Assembly (NCBI GenBank): GCA_964483985.1
Contig: CAZADS010000056.1
Span: forward strand, 1-26,567
Source of the DNA: CAZADS01 sp964483985
Lineage (GTDB): Bacteria; Pseudomonadota; Alphaproteobacteria; Thalassobaculales; Thalassobaculaceae
Reading direction: 5' to 3'
Length of the DNA stretch: 26,567 nt
Shown here: positions 8,338 through 17,024 of the stretch, one piece after another
Layout: each line of letters starts with the position of its first letter
Position numbering within the stretch: the first letter of the stretch is position 1
Made by a program: the position numbers and the translations under genes
Notes under the pieces: model-generated
Seen by the model: only the letters and a program-made list of their open reading frames with translations
Told to the model about the DNA's origin: nothing
Databases searched by the model: none

Positions 8338-9027
8338 CTAGTCTATAAATTTAGTTTGTTCAGAACGCAGGTAATCCTCAACCCAATCAGGCATAGTAAG
8401 GCCATTTCGAATTTTAGTTTGCAATTCCGCTTCTTGGTTTTTAACCTTTTCTAGACGAGATATTACTGCCACCATTTCAGAACGTGCGACCACCACTACT
8501 CCATTGCGGTCGCCCACCAAAATATCGCCGGAATCGATGAGAGACCCACTCAGATTAACCGGTAGTCCAATCGAACCGGGGCCAGTGCGATACGGTGAAT
8601 TAGGCGAGGCTCCGCGACAGAAAACCGGGATTCCCGCCTCTAGAATACCTTCGACGTCTCGTACCAGTCCGTCTGTAACGATCGCCGCAAGTCGATTATT
8701 GGCGGCCAAAGAGGCAGCATTATCGCCAACAATTGCTGCGCCATCGTATCGTTCGGTAGCCACTACCAGTACATCTCCAGGCTTAGCCAGGGAAATCGCA
8801 GGCATTAAAGCCAGGCAGTCGCGTGATGATGCTTTAACGGTGATAGCAGGTCCGGAAAACCGCATGACGTGGTTTAAAGGTTTAATACTGTAATCGATAG
8901 CGCCGGAACCAAATTGGGCATCAGCAACGAAGCTAGTGGGAACGTTAATGAAAGCCGATATCTCTTCTTCCGTCGGCCTTGAGAAATTTCTCCGTATTTT
9001 CAGTGGTTTAAATTCATCATAGATCAT
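8338..9027 (-). CDS. RraA-family aldolase/decarboxylase-like protein
   Basis: This 229-residue protein belongs to the RraA-like fold, which includes 4-hydroxy-4-methyl-2-oxoglutarate aldolase, oxaloacetate decarboxylase and the E. coli RNase E inhibitor. The active-site pair is visible: GDNAASLA (101-108) and TDGLVRD (118-124), with Arg123 and Asp124 as the expected pyruvate-enolate and metal-binding residues. That favours an enzyme over a pure RNase regulator. The start is taken as ATG 9027; TTG 9036 is possible, and neither has a clear Shine-Dalgarno. It is the first gene of a tight minus-strand operon with hyuA and hyuB, under a promoter with a perfect -10. I infer that it cleaves a 2-oxo acid made by, or entering, the HyuAB step. 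Confidence 0.88.
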   Translation of the reverse strand: MIYDEFKPLKIRRNFSRPTEEEISAFINVPTSFVADAQFGSGAIDYSIKPLNHVMRFSGPAITVKASSRDCLALMPAISLAKPGDVLVVATERYDGAAIVGDNAASLAANNRLAAIVTDGLVRDVEGILEAGIPVFCRGASPNSPYRTGPGSIGLPVNLSGSLIDSGDILVGDRNGVVVVARSEMVAVISRLEKVKNQEAELQTKIRNGLTMPDWVEDYLRSEQTKFID

Positions 9028-9387
9028 ATTGGTCAATCCACTGGTAAAGTTTGAAGGAGAACATCTATTATACCATCTAGTGGTGACAGCGTATAGGTCG
9101 TCGTACTGTACCTAGTGTGACGAGAACTTGTCGATTAAATATTATGGGATAACCAATTGTAACCATACTTGCTGTAATCCACCTTATAGCATTATGTCAT
9201 TTGAAGAGACCTCTTTCATACGAGTAGAAACTATACACACCTACAAAGTCACCTTATTCAAGTCTATCACCGACCATTTCTTTTTATACTAGTCGTGTCG
9301 ATGTTGCGGCAATTTTGAAGAATTGAAAGCATGGAATAGGGTCCATTTGACCGGCCACTAAATCTTGATTCATAATTCCGCGACAAA
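9028..9387. other. Intergenic region between the RraA operon and the aldo/keto reductase
   Basis: These 360 bases hold no convincing gene. The left part contains the RraA operon promoter described separately. At the right, CACTAAAT (9356-9363) and ATTTAGTG (9390-9397) form an inverted repeat reaching into the stop codon of the reductase gene. Its 26-base loop and lack of a T tract make it a poor terminator. Confidence 0.5.
9067..9095 (-). promoter_or_regulatory. Candidate extended -10 promoter of the RraA-hyuA-hyuB operon
   Basis: Read on the minus strand, the sequence contains TGGTATAAT, a perfect -10 hexamer (plus-strand 9067-9072) preceded by the extended -10 TG. The hexamer 17 bases upstream is TATACG, a poor -35, which is tolerated in extended -10 promoters. 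Transcription would start roughly 30 bases before ATG 9027. The flanking CCACTAGATGG is nearly palindromic and could bind a regulator. Confidence 0.5.
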
Positions 9388-10374
9388 TTATTTAGTGAAT
9401 CCTGCCTGAATTTCTCTAATTTGGGCTAGCGCTTCTGCATCCAACGGCCCTCGATTTACTGCATGAACTGCTTGTTGCAATTCCTTAAGAGTAGCTATAC
9501 CAATTTCGGTTGTTGAAAGAGCTGAATAGGATATAGCATATCTGATTGCCAACTCTGGCAAATCCGCAGCACATCCTGAAATAACAAGTGACCGGAAGCT
9601 GAGAGCCCTTCTAACATCGGTCGCATAGTCTGAATTGGATCCGATTGCTTTCACATTTTTTATACTCAAGGGATGGCGTTTCATTGTTCCTGAAACCGCC
9701 CCACCAGCGAGCACCCGTACGCCAATTGAACCAACACCGTAGCGTTCGGCCACGTTCAGTATTTGCCCATAGTCCTGCGCGGGATAACCTAAAGGCATCG
9801 CCTCCCCTGCTGAAGGAACCAGAATATTAAAAAAAATTTGAGCACTGTCAAAATACCCAGACTGAACGAGACTATGGAGGGCAGTGGTATCACCTTTAGC
9901 TGTAAATCCGAGATATCGGGCCTTTCCTTCTTCCTGCATTTTTAAAAAAATAGGGACAACTTCCTTCAGGACCCGGTTGGCCGTTATCGTGCCTATTTTA
10001 CCAGACTCGTCCACCGTGTTGTGCAACTGGAAAATATCCACATAGTCCTGCCTCAAATTTCTAAGACTCGATTCCAAAGAATCTTTAATTTCAACGTTTA
10101 GACCTTTCCCGGACTCTTCACTAACGCCTACTTTTGTACTTACGACAATACCGTCCCGACCCCGACCTAGAGCACGACCAAGGTTTTTTTCTGACATAGT
10201 GTTTCCGTAGGATGGCGCTGTATCGAAGTGATTGATTCCGTTTTCGCGAGCCCAAGCGACGGCGCGATCCTGATCAGCCGAACGCCCTTCCGTCATTAAT
10301 CCGCCTACCGCGCCGCAGCCAAATGTCAATACTGAGAGATTTAGACCGGTCCTGCCAAAACGTTTTTGCTTCAT
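9388..10374 (-). CDS. Aldo/keto reductase
   Basis: This is a 328-residue aldo/keto reductase, an NADPH-dependent carbonyl reductase with a TIM-barrel fold. The full catalytic tetrad is visible: Asp51 and Tyr56 in FDTAPSYG, Lys81 in VVSTKVG and His118 in IFQLHN. The N-terminus MKQKRFGRTGLNLSVLTFG is typical of the YgdS/Tas-like branch that includes L-fucose/galactose dehydrogenase-type enzymes. ATG 10374 is chosen because GGAAG lies 5 bases upstream; an upstream start would add 12 residues unlike the family. It follows the cyclase gene on the same strand after a gap of 254 bases, so it is probably its own unit. It may reduce an aldehyde or ketone from the neighbouring catabolic genes, but this is inference. 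Confidence 0.9.
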   Translation of the reverse strand: MKQKRFGRTGLNLSVLTFGCGAVGGLMTEGRSADQDRAVAWARENGINHFDTAPSYGNTMSEKNLGRALGRGRDGIVVSTKVGVSEESGKGLNVEIKDSLESSLRNLRQDYVDIFQLHNTVDESGKIGTITANRVLKEVVPIFLKMQEEGKARYLGFTAKGDTTALHSLVQSGYFDSAQIFFNILVPSAGEAMPLGYPAQDYGQILNVAERYGVGSIGVRVLAGGAVSGTMKRHPLSIKNVKAIGSNSDYATDVRRALSFRSLVISGCAADLPELAIRYAISYSALSTTEIGIATLKELQQAVHAVNRGPLDAEALAQIREIQAGFTK

Positions 10375-10628
10375 GGATACTTCCGTGGATAGAAAATAAC
10401 ACTCGCGCAATTAGTATCTTGTAACGCAATCTTAACCGGCAACACTAAAGAAACTCAATCGTTCATCTAGATTTGAATTCTTGCACCTATCAACGCCTTT
10501 TCCAGAATTTTTATTCCGCACAATCGAGGTGTTTTATCGAGTTTATCTTAGTACAAATTCATTGGAATATAAAACTACTATTACAGAACTCATATGCCGC
10601 TCATTTTTTGACTGTTCCACGACGACAC

Positions 10629-12401
10629 TTATCTGGTATTCTGACTAGCTTCTACAAAACCTATTTTCCTTAGTGATTCCACAAAATGGTCCACAAATGA
10701 TTGATCTTTGAACGGAAGAATTTCTTTCAAATGCTCAGTAGTGAGATCCGGTTTAAGGCCCATCAAATCTGCGAGTGCCGACTTGCCTTCAATTTCTTTG
10801 CCTTGGACACTAAGAGCGGCGACAAGAATGATAAATGCCGTGAATTCAGATGTTGGCTGACTACTAGCTTGTCGAGCCACCGCTTCAGCGTCTTGATATT
10901 GTTTTAATCCGTATAGAGCCATTGCTTTTACTGTTAACATAATCCAAAGAAGTGGGTCGTGAGGACTTAGGCGTGTTGCTCTGTCAATATTTTCAATAGC
11001 ATCCACCCATTCACCAGAAAATAAAAGCGCCGAGCCAAGCCCAAAATGGGCGTGGGCAAAACTCGGGTTATAATTAATAGCAACCTGAAATTGAGAAATG
11101 GAGGATTTAAGATCCCGCTTCAAATATAAAATTCTACCCAATGCAAAATGGGCATCTGGATCACGTCCGTCAAAAGCAACAGCCTGGCGGCCCGATTCGA
11201 ATGCTTCCCCAAGGGCAAGCACCCTATTTTCCGCGTAGCCGTGCATATATGAAAAATAAAGTGCATGGGTGAGTGCGGACTTAGCCGGCGCAAAATTAAT
11301 TGATTTCCTGCTAGACTCCTTGAAAAGGCTTTGAGCCTCGGTATTATCGTCTTTGTTAAACCGATAGAGGTTCCACAATCCTTTTTGATAACACTCCCAT
11401 GCATCCAAGTTTTCTGGCGGCAACCTTTTCGCTCGATCTCGCTCCACTTGATCAATTTCTGGACCTATTGCCGCTACAATTGCTTCCGTGATTTCATCCT
11501 GAACGGAAAACAGATCTGTAAGATCGCGGTCATATCTTTCCGCCCAGATATGTCTTCCCGTGTCTCCCTCAATCAACTGACCTGTAATCCGGATGCGAGA
11601 ACCACTTTTCCGAACACTTCCCTCCAAGACATACCTCACTCCTAAGTCTCTAGAAACATCCCTCAAGTCAGGTGATTGACCTTTGTAAGAAAAACTCGAG
11701 TTTCGAGCGATAACAAACAACGACCTGTATCGGGATAAGCCAGTAATTATATCTTCAGCCATCCCATCAGCGAAAAATTCTTGTTCCGGATCACCGGACA
11801 TATTTTGAAATGGAAGTACTGCTATCGATGGTTTATCGGGAGGCGCCAAAATGTTCCCATTTTCGGAATTCAGCCCATCTTCTGGTTTTTCATAGCTCAA
11901 GCGGTAACATCTGATTTTCTTATCCATGCCTTTAACCGACTGATTTCCTAAATCCTCAAATTGGCATTTCACCGAATTTACTACTTGTGAATAAACACTT
12001 TCAGAAATACATATTTCACCAGGCTGGGCGAGTGCTTCCATTCTAGCTGCTACGTTCACACCATTTCCAAATAGATCATCAGAATCAACTATAATATCAC
12101 CCAAGTTGATACCAATTCGGAGAATGATTTGTTGCGAATTTAGAACACGAAGTCTATTTAGACTTAATTTGTGCTGAATTTGGATCGCACCGCGAACAGC
12201 CTCGACAACACTACCAAACTCAACCAAAGCACCATCGCCCGTATTTTTAAAAATCCGGCCTCCGTACTCTCGTATGATTGGGTCAAAAATGTCTGATCGC
12301 ATAGTTTTTAGTCGCTCTAATGTCCCAGCTTCATCAGCTTCCATCATATTGGAATAACCAACAACATCTGAAACCAAAATCGCTGCTAGTCGACGTTCCA
12401 T
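10629..12401 (-). CDS. Class III adenylate cyclase with TolB-like domain and TPR repeats
   Basis: This 590-residue cytoplasmic signalling protein starts directly with a class III nucleotide cyclase domain (residues 1 to about 170). The metal-binding aspartates are Asp12 (VSDVVGYS) and Asp56 (NTGDGALVEF). Transition-state Asn116 and Arg120 lie in FGNGVNVAAR. Lys52 and Asp109 occupy the positions that specify adenine, so cAMP production is expected. From about residue 188 comes a TolB-like segment (IAVLPFQNMSGDPEQEFFADG). From about 330 to the end come TPR-like helices (AHAHFGLGSALLFSGEW, DPDAHFALGRILYLKRD). There is no membrane segment. AGGGAAG lies 5 bases before ATG 12401. Family knowledge: this cyclase-TolB-TPR layout is common in Alphaproteobacteria and usually of unknown input. 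It is divergent from the UbiD-like gene. Confidence 0.92.
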   Translation of the reverse strand: MERRLAAILVSDVVGYSNMMEADEAGTLERLKTMRSDIFDPIIREYGGRIFKNTGDGALVEFGSVVEAVRGAIQIQHKLSLNRLRVLNSQQIILRIGINLGDIIVDSDDLFGNGVNVAARMEALAQPGEICISESVYSQVVNSVKCQFEDLGNQSVKGMDKKIRCYRLSYEKPEDGLNSENGNILAPPDKPSIAVLPFQNMSGDPEQEFFADGMAEDIITGLSRYRSLFVIARNSSFSYKGQSPDLRDVSRDLGVRYVLEGSVRKSGSRIRITGQLIEGDTGRHIWAERYDRDLTDLFSVQDEITEAIVAAIGPEIDQVERDRAKRLPPENLDAWECYQKGLWNLYRFNKDDNTEAQSLFKESSRKSINFAPAKSALTHALYFSYMHGYAENRVLALGEAFESGRQAVAFDGRDPDAHFALGRILYLKRDLKSSISQFQVAINYNPSFAHAHFGLGSALLFSGEWVDAIENIDRATRLSPHDPLLWIMLTVKAMALYGLKQYQDAEAVARQASSQPTSEFTAFIILVAALSVQGKEIEGKSALADLMGLKPDLTTEHLKEILPFKDQSFVDHFVESLRKIGFVEASQNTR

Positions 12402-12784
12402 AATTCTTCCCTACAACATCTTTTCAGGCATTATTATAATAATAGTGGCAAATAACACCATTATATTCATCCCGTATTTTGCAAAATCAATCCTATACCG
12501 ATTTGGATATTGATAATAAGAGTTTGCTAACTCGACTCTATAATCGAACTCTAAGTCGAACAATAGGAACTAGGTAATCTGTTTTATATCCCCAAGCGAC
12601 ATTTTATAAAACACAACACCTGAATAGAATTTCTGTGCCTACTGCCATGATTAGCCATAGCAATCAACATTTTAGCTAAACCATCTTCCGTCCAGGCCCC
12701 ACCCCTTTTCCTGCATCCCCAACCTGATATTGTTTTGTGATCTCAACAATGCCATGATTTTCAAATACAAAATGGGTGATAGTA
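12402..12784. other. Divergent control region between the cyclase and UbiD-family genes
   Basis: No gene is visible in these 383 bases, which must hold both divergent promoters. Three structures stand out: a perfect 14-base AT palindrome ATTATTATAATAAT (12430-12443); three imperfect 12-base tandem units beginning TCGA (12532-12567); and an inverted pair ATTGTT-N10-AACAAT (12729-12750) just upstream of the UbiD-like gene. All are candidates for regulator binding; none is proven. Confidence 0.4.
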
Positions 12785-14161
12785 ATGAAAAGTAGCACAT
12801 CTAATTATCCTACCCCCACAACTAGTCTGCGAGACTGGATCAAGAGATTGGAATCTTCCGGCCGACTTGCACGAGCCAAGCCCAGGATACCATTAAAATT
12901 CACTTTAGCAGCTATGGCCAAACGCCTTGATGGTAAAAAAGCCATCCTGTTCCCAGAACCAGATGGCCATCCAGTCTCAGTAATATCGGGTATTATTTCC
13001 AAAAGATCGTGGATAGCGGAATCTATGGGTATAGAAGAAGAATTGTTGCTAAAACATTTTCGGGATGCCGTTTTAAATCCTTTACCTTGGTATGAATCTC
13101 CTAATGCTCCGGTTCAAGAGGTTATAAAGCGTGATACTGACCTCAATATATCCAAAATCCTACCAATCCCGACCCATAACGAGCATGATAGTGGCTCCTA
13201 TATCACCGCCGGATTAGTAATCGCACGCAATCCTGAAACGGGCGACCAAAACGTATCAATCAATCGGCTACAAATAAATGGTCCCAATAAACTTGGCATT
13301 TTAATTCTTCCACGCGACTTGCACAGATTTTTTGATTCAGCCGAGGCTGCAGGAAATGCCCTGCCCGTCGCAGTTGTCATAGGAGTAGATCCTTTATGTT
13401 TGTTGGCAAGTCAAGCCATACTCCCTTTAAACTCGGATGAACTTATGGTGGCGGGCGCTCTAATGGGACGACCACTAGACGTGGTCAAATGTGTGACTAA
13501 CGAAACGCGTGTCCCAGCTCAAGCGGAAATAGTAATAGAAGGAAGATTATTGCCCGATGTTAGAGAATTAGAGGGCCCGTTTGGTGAATTTCCGCAATAT
13601 TATGGCCCTTCCGGCAAGCGGCAGGTCATAGAAATTGATGCAATAACTCACCGTAAGGATCCGATATTCCATACAATCGTGCCAGCAGCCATGGAACACC
13701 TACTGCTTGGCGCTATACCACGAGAGGCATCGATTTTAGCTTCTTTGCAACGACAATTTCCAGGTGTAATCGACGTTCATCTATCTCGAGGGGGTGTTTG
13801 TCGTTACCATCTTCACATAAAAATCCGCAAGCGGTGGGAGGGCGAGCCAAAGAATATTATTATGGGTGCATTCGCTAGTCATGCAGATATCAAACAAGTA
13901 ATTATAGTAGATGACGATATTAATGCCCATGACAGCACGGAAGTAGAATGGGCGATTGCCACCCGCTTTCAAGCAAGCACGGATTTGATTGTAATACCAA
14001 AGGCGCAGGGCTCTAGACTAGATCCCTCGTCGGAAAATGGATTAGTTGATAAAATGGGTATGGATGCAACAAAGCCAATTTTTGGAGATCCTTTTCGCTT
14101 CAAAGTAGTTCATATTCCAGGTGAAGACGACATAAAAATCGAAGATAAATGGCTGGCCTAA
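12785..14161 (+). CDS. UbiD-family (prenylated-FMN) decarboxylase
   Basis: This 458-residue protein fits the UbiD family, which adds or removes carboxyl groups on aromatic or alpha,beta-unsaturated acids using prenylated FMN. Cofactor and metal-binding residues lie in SINRLQINGPNKLGI (158-172). The catalytic acidic motif is ELEGPFGEFPQYYG (261-274). The C-terminal strand IIVDDDINAHDSTEVEWA, with a later LDPSS, is also family-typical. The start is ATG 12785, with GGGTGAT as a weak ribosome binding site; GTG 12776 would add three residues. The flavin prenyltransferase UbiX, needed to make the cofactor, is not in the window. The isolated position among catabolic genes argues for an aromatic-acid decarboxylase rather than the ubiquinone enzyme. 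Confidence 0.9.
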   Translation: MKSSTSNYPTPTTSLRDWIKRLESSGRLARAKPRIPLKFTLAAMAKRLDGKKAILFPEPDGHPVSVISGIISKRSWIAESMGIEEELLLKHFRDAVLNPLPWYESPNAPVQEVIKRDTDLNISKILPIPTHNEHDSGSYITAGLVIARNPETGDQNVSINRLQINGPNKLGILILPRDLHRFFDSAEAAGNALPVAVVIGVDPLCLLASQAILPLNSDELMVAGALMGRPLDVVKCVTNETRVPAQAEIVIEGRLLPDVRELEGPFGEFPQYYGPSGKRQVIEIDAITHRKDPIFHTIVPAAMEHLLLGAIPREASILASLQRQFPGVIDVHLSRGGVCRYHLHIKIRKRWEGEPKNIIMGAFASHADIKQVIIVDDDINAHDSTEVEWAIATRFQASTDLIVIPKAQGSRLDPSSENGLVDKMGMDATKPIFGDPFRFKVVHIPGEDDIKIEDKWLA

Positions 14162-14797
14162 TCAAATATCATTTCGCAGAAATTGAGACCGATTTTCATT
14201 ACACGAAGCTAAATCCAATTTATATACGAAGAGCAAAACCAGATTAGTTAGGATGTATTGCACAAGAAATGTAGGAGCTGAATGCTTTTGCACCTTTGTT
14301 CTCGGAAAACTCTCATCGTCTTACACGTCCAGACCATTTTTCCCGTAATTTAATCTTTCCAAATCCTTTAGCAACTTTGTCCATTTTTCTATAGTTTGGA
14401 GTCCTGATCAATAGACTCCTATTCACGATCACGGCACTTGGGGAGTGGTTGGTGTCCTAGAGAACTTTCTCCAAAAACAAGCATTTATGAGGAAAGACCA
14501 AAACTTTCAACGATCTAGCCTCCGCAGGATTAAGTTAACACAAGGTGGTTTGGTATTGTTATCACCGAGAGCAGTGTCAACTTTCTTACCTAATCCTGAT
14601 CATATTCATAAAACGGGAGTCCTGGCGGGGCAAAAAGTACTTTAACTCTTCGTCTTTATGGAAAAATGCTAAACAGTTTCTACATTTACTACTCGGTTGC
14701 CAGCGCGCGAGGCCTAACTAACGCCCAACATAAAAATACTTAGATTTACGTTTTAGCCAACAGTTCGATCTTAAATAAAATTTTGAATGCACTAGGT
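14162..14797. other. Large convergent intergenic region, no gene recognised
   Basis: These 636 bases separate the converging UbiD-like and CoA-ligase genes. One short frame (GTG at 14445 to TAA 14645, 66 residues) lacks a ribosome binding site and protein-like composition, so I do not call it. A stem GGAGTC-N10-GACTCC lies at 14398-14419 without a T tract. The 9-mer TCCTGATCA occurs at 14402 and again near 14593. I see no tRNA or small RNA signature. Confidence 0.4.
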
Positions 14798-16039
14798 TCA
14801 CTCATAACTGCGGGCGTCTTCAATAATCTTTCCATCGTTAGCAAACGAACCACGCGTCTCGAATGCTACTTCACCCCGCAATTTTGTAACATTTTGAATA
14901 GTCGCCCTTATTTTCTGCTTTAAGGAATCGTTTCCATCACAATTAAGCTCTACATGCAATGTCATAGTATCCTCGCCAGTACGACCCGTTATTATCAGTT
15001 TGGCTTTAGAAATCTCAGGGTGCCGCTTTTCTATATCCGCTATTTGGCTGGGATGCACAAACATGCCTTTTACTTTGGTTGTTTGATCAGCTCGGCCCAT
15101 CCATCCTTTAATTCGTATATTTGTTCTCCCGCACGGGCTTATGCCAGCCATAATCGCAGACATATCTCCTGTTGCAAATCTAATTAATGGAAAGTTCCGA
15201 TTAAATGTGGTGACAACCACCTCGCCAACCTCACCATCAGGCAGAGGGTCACCGGTCCCTGGACGCACAATCTCTACGATCACGCGTTCCTCAATTACCA
15301 TCCCTTCTTGCGCTTCGGTTTCATAGGCGATCAAACCTAAATCTGCGGTTCCATAACATTGCAGAACAGAACAGCCTAAATTATTCAATTCGGTCCGCAG
15401 ACTCGGCGGCAACGCTTCTCCTCCCACTAAACCCCTGTCCATGCTAGAAGTATCAATTCCCATTTCCACGGCTTTTTCCAAAATAATCTTCAAAAAGCTT
15501 GGGGTCCCAGCGTAACGATTGGGGCGCAAACGACCAATGGCTTCAACCTGCTGTTCGGTATTTCCAACACCACCTGGAAAAACAGCGCATCCTATAGCTC
15601 GGCAGGCCGTATCCACCAACATCCCCGCCGGGGTTAAATGATATGAGAAAGTGTTGTGAACAATATTACCATTTCGAAACCCAGCAGCGTAGGCTGCTCT
15701 GGCAAAATTCCATGCGTCTACTTCAGGGCCTTCCCCCTCAAATATTGGGCCTGGGGACATATAAATATGCGCTAAAAAACCTGGGTCTACTGTCTCTAAG
15801 CCACCAAAAGGTCGACGACGTCTCTGGAGCTCTATGAGCTCTGATTTCCGAATTATCGGCAATTGAGCTAAAGCCTCACGAGAAGTTATCATAGTTGCTT
15901 GGATATCTTTTAACAAATCTGAAAAAGCCAAAGAGGAAGCTTTCGCGTGGGCTATCTGCTTCGGCAATGCTAAACTCAATTCGAGATTGCGTTGCTCCGG
16001 GTCTCGAATTTCCAATTTGTCAAAATAGGGTCCGTCCAT
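14798..16039 (-). CDS. PaaK-like AMP-forming CoA ligase with non-canonical P-loop
   Basis: This 413-residue protein resembles phenylacetate-CoA ligase (PaaK) and related adenylate-forming enzymes, which activate a carboxylic acid as acyl-AMP and then acyl-CoA. Visible motifs are YAGTPSFL (177-184), the acceptor-site CYGTADLG (228-235), the ATP-ribose motif RFATGD, the hinge region GWMGRADQTTKVKGMFVHP, and a C-terminal GKIIEDARSYE with the expected catalytic lysine. The usual Ser/Thr/Gly-rich P-loop is replaced by YMSPGPIFEGEGPE (93-106), so the phosphate contact must differ. ATG 16039 follows GGAGGAAGGG at close spacing; an in-frame start at 16090 is less likely. It could supply CoA esters for an aromatic or keto acid route. 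Specificity is unknown. Confidence 0.85.
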   Translation of the reverse strand: MDGPYFDKLEIRDPEQRNLELSLALPKQIAHAKASSLAFSDLLKDIQATMITSREALAQLPIIRKSELIELQRRRRPFGGLETVDPGFLAHIYMSPGPIFEGEGPEVDAWNFARAAYAAGFRNGNIVHNTFSYHLTPAGMLVDTACRAIGCAVFPGGVGNTEQQVEAIGRLRPNRYAGTPSFLKIILEKAVEMGIDTSSMDRGLVGGEALPPSLRTELNNLGCSVLQCYGTADLGLIAYETEAQEGMVIEERVIVEIVRPGTGDPLPDGEVGEVVVTTFNRNFPLIRFATGDMSAIMAGISPCGRTNIRIKGWMGRADQTTKVKGMFVHPSQIADIEKRHPEISKAKLIITGRTGEDTMTLHVELNCDGNDSLKQKIRATIQNVTKLRGEVAFETRGSFANDGKIIEDARSYE

Positions 16040-16272
16040 AACTACCCTTCCTCCAATTTGATTCGGGTAAAATAAAATTAACATTAGCAAACGGGCTTTG
16101 CTTGCTTCACATAGTCGTAGAACAATAAGCCACCCATTCGCAATTCAAAATTTCTTAACCTACTTAGCTTCTTCACAAAGAATCGTGCCGTTACCAATTG
16201 TGCAAAGCTGAATGATTCTGCTAACTTTCCTAAACTTAATCATTTTAGAAGTGAACATTTAGGAGACAAGTG

Positions 16273-16863
16273 ATGCCAGCGGAACAATCATCTCTGTCAA
16301 TTGGCCCTGTTACCCCGACAGGTCTTAACCATCTGGTTCTTAACGTTCGTGATTTAGAAGAATCGCACAAATTTTGGACACAAATTCTAGGGTTTAAAAT
16401 GGTCGGAGAATTGCATCCTAAGCCAGAAAGACCAAACCCACCAAAGATGCGGTTTTATAGCGGGGAAAAAAATGGTTTAAGCAATCACCACGATATTGCG
16501 CTATGCGAAAATCCCAATCTTCCCAAACCGCCCGAGAAGTTCAAACTTTTTGGTGCTCCCTTGGCGGTGAACCATATCGCAATTACACTTGCAAACAGAG
16601 ATGAATGGCTAAAACAACTGGCTTATCTCCAGTCTAAAAACATCAAATTTGAGAGCCGTATAGACCACGGAATGACGCATAGTCTCTACATCCAAGATCC
16701 CAACGGCTACGGAGTAGAATTACTTTACGAGTTACCACGAAAAATCTGGGAAGAAGATATTGATAGTGCATTAAACTATTCAAAACAGCTGCCAACCGAA
16801 GGACCCAAGGCATTAAAAGATGAAACAACAGATATTCCCATTTTCAAGAACCCAACGCGGTGA
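16273..16863 (+). CDS. VOC-superfamily protein, extradiol-dioxygenase/glyoxalase-like
   Basis: This is a 196-residue vicinal-oxygen-chelate protein. The two beta-alpha-beta modules are visible as LNHLVLNVRDLEESHKFW (18-35) and VNHIAITLANRDEW (99-112). Candidate metal ligands are His20, His101 and Glu149 (GVELLYE), the His-His-Glu pattern of type I extradiol dioxygenases. A further His72-His73-Asp sits in the first module. IQDPNGYGVEL is the typical closing strand. Proteins of this size are annotated as catechol 2,3-dioxygenase-like, glyoxalase-like or resistance proteins, so the reaction is open. AGGAG (16261-16265) is ideally spaced before ATG 16273; GTG 16270 is the alternative. It is divergent from the CoA ligase, with about 230 bases between starts. 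Confidence 0.87.
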   Translation: MPAEQSSLSIGPVTPTGLNHLVLNVRDLEESHKFWTQILGFKMVGELHPKPERPNPPKMRFYSGEKNGLSNHHDIALCENPNLPKPPEKFKLFGAPLAVNHIAITLANRDEWLKQLAYLQSKNIKFESRIDHGMTHSLYIQDPNGYGVELLYELPRKIWEEDIDSALNYSKQLPTEGPKALKDETTDIPIFKNPTR

Positions 16864-16953
16864 ATAGTAGGGTTTATTGTTTCATTAACAAAACCAAGGT
16901 TCTCACAATCCGTTTAATATAAAAATTGGATCACTAATTAACCAAAAACACGA

Positions 16954-16979
16954 AAGCCGGGATCACACAACCCCGGCTT
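16954..16979 (-). terminator. Intrinsic terminator after the downstream TRAP binding protein gene
   Basis: An 8-base-pair perfect stem AAGCCGGG/CCCGGCTT closes a 10-base loop. On the minus strand it is followed by a T-rich tail containing TTTTT (plus-strand 16945-16949). It lies about 45 bases past the stop of the dctP-like gene at 17025. It could also serve the VOC gene ending at 16863, since the plus-strand side is T/C-rich. Confidence 0.75.
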
Positions 16980-17024
16980 CCTTCCTTGTTACTCGCTTTA
17001 AGGGCGAAGTATTGAACGAATTAA

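Noticed and set aside
9356..9397. Inverted repeat CACTAAAT/ATTTAGTG as terminator of the aldo/keto reductase gene
   Set aside because: The 26-base loop, AT-rich stem and absent T tract make an intrinsic terminator unlikely.
14445..14645. 66-codon open frame in the UbiD/CoA-ligase gap
   Set aside because: It starts at GTG without a ribosome binding site, has mixed low-information composition and no recognisable motif; most likely a chance frame.
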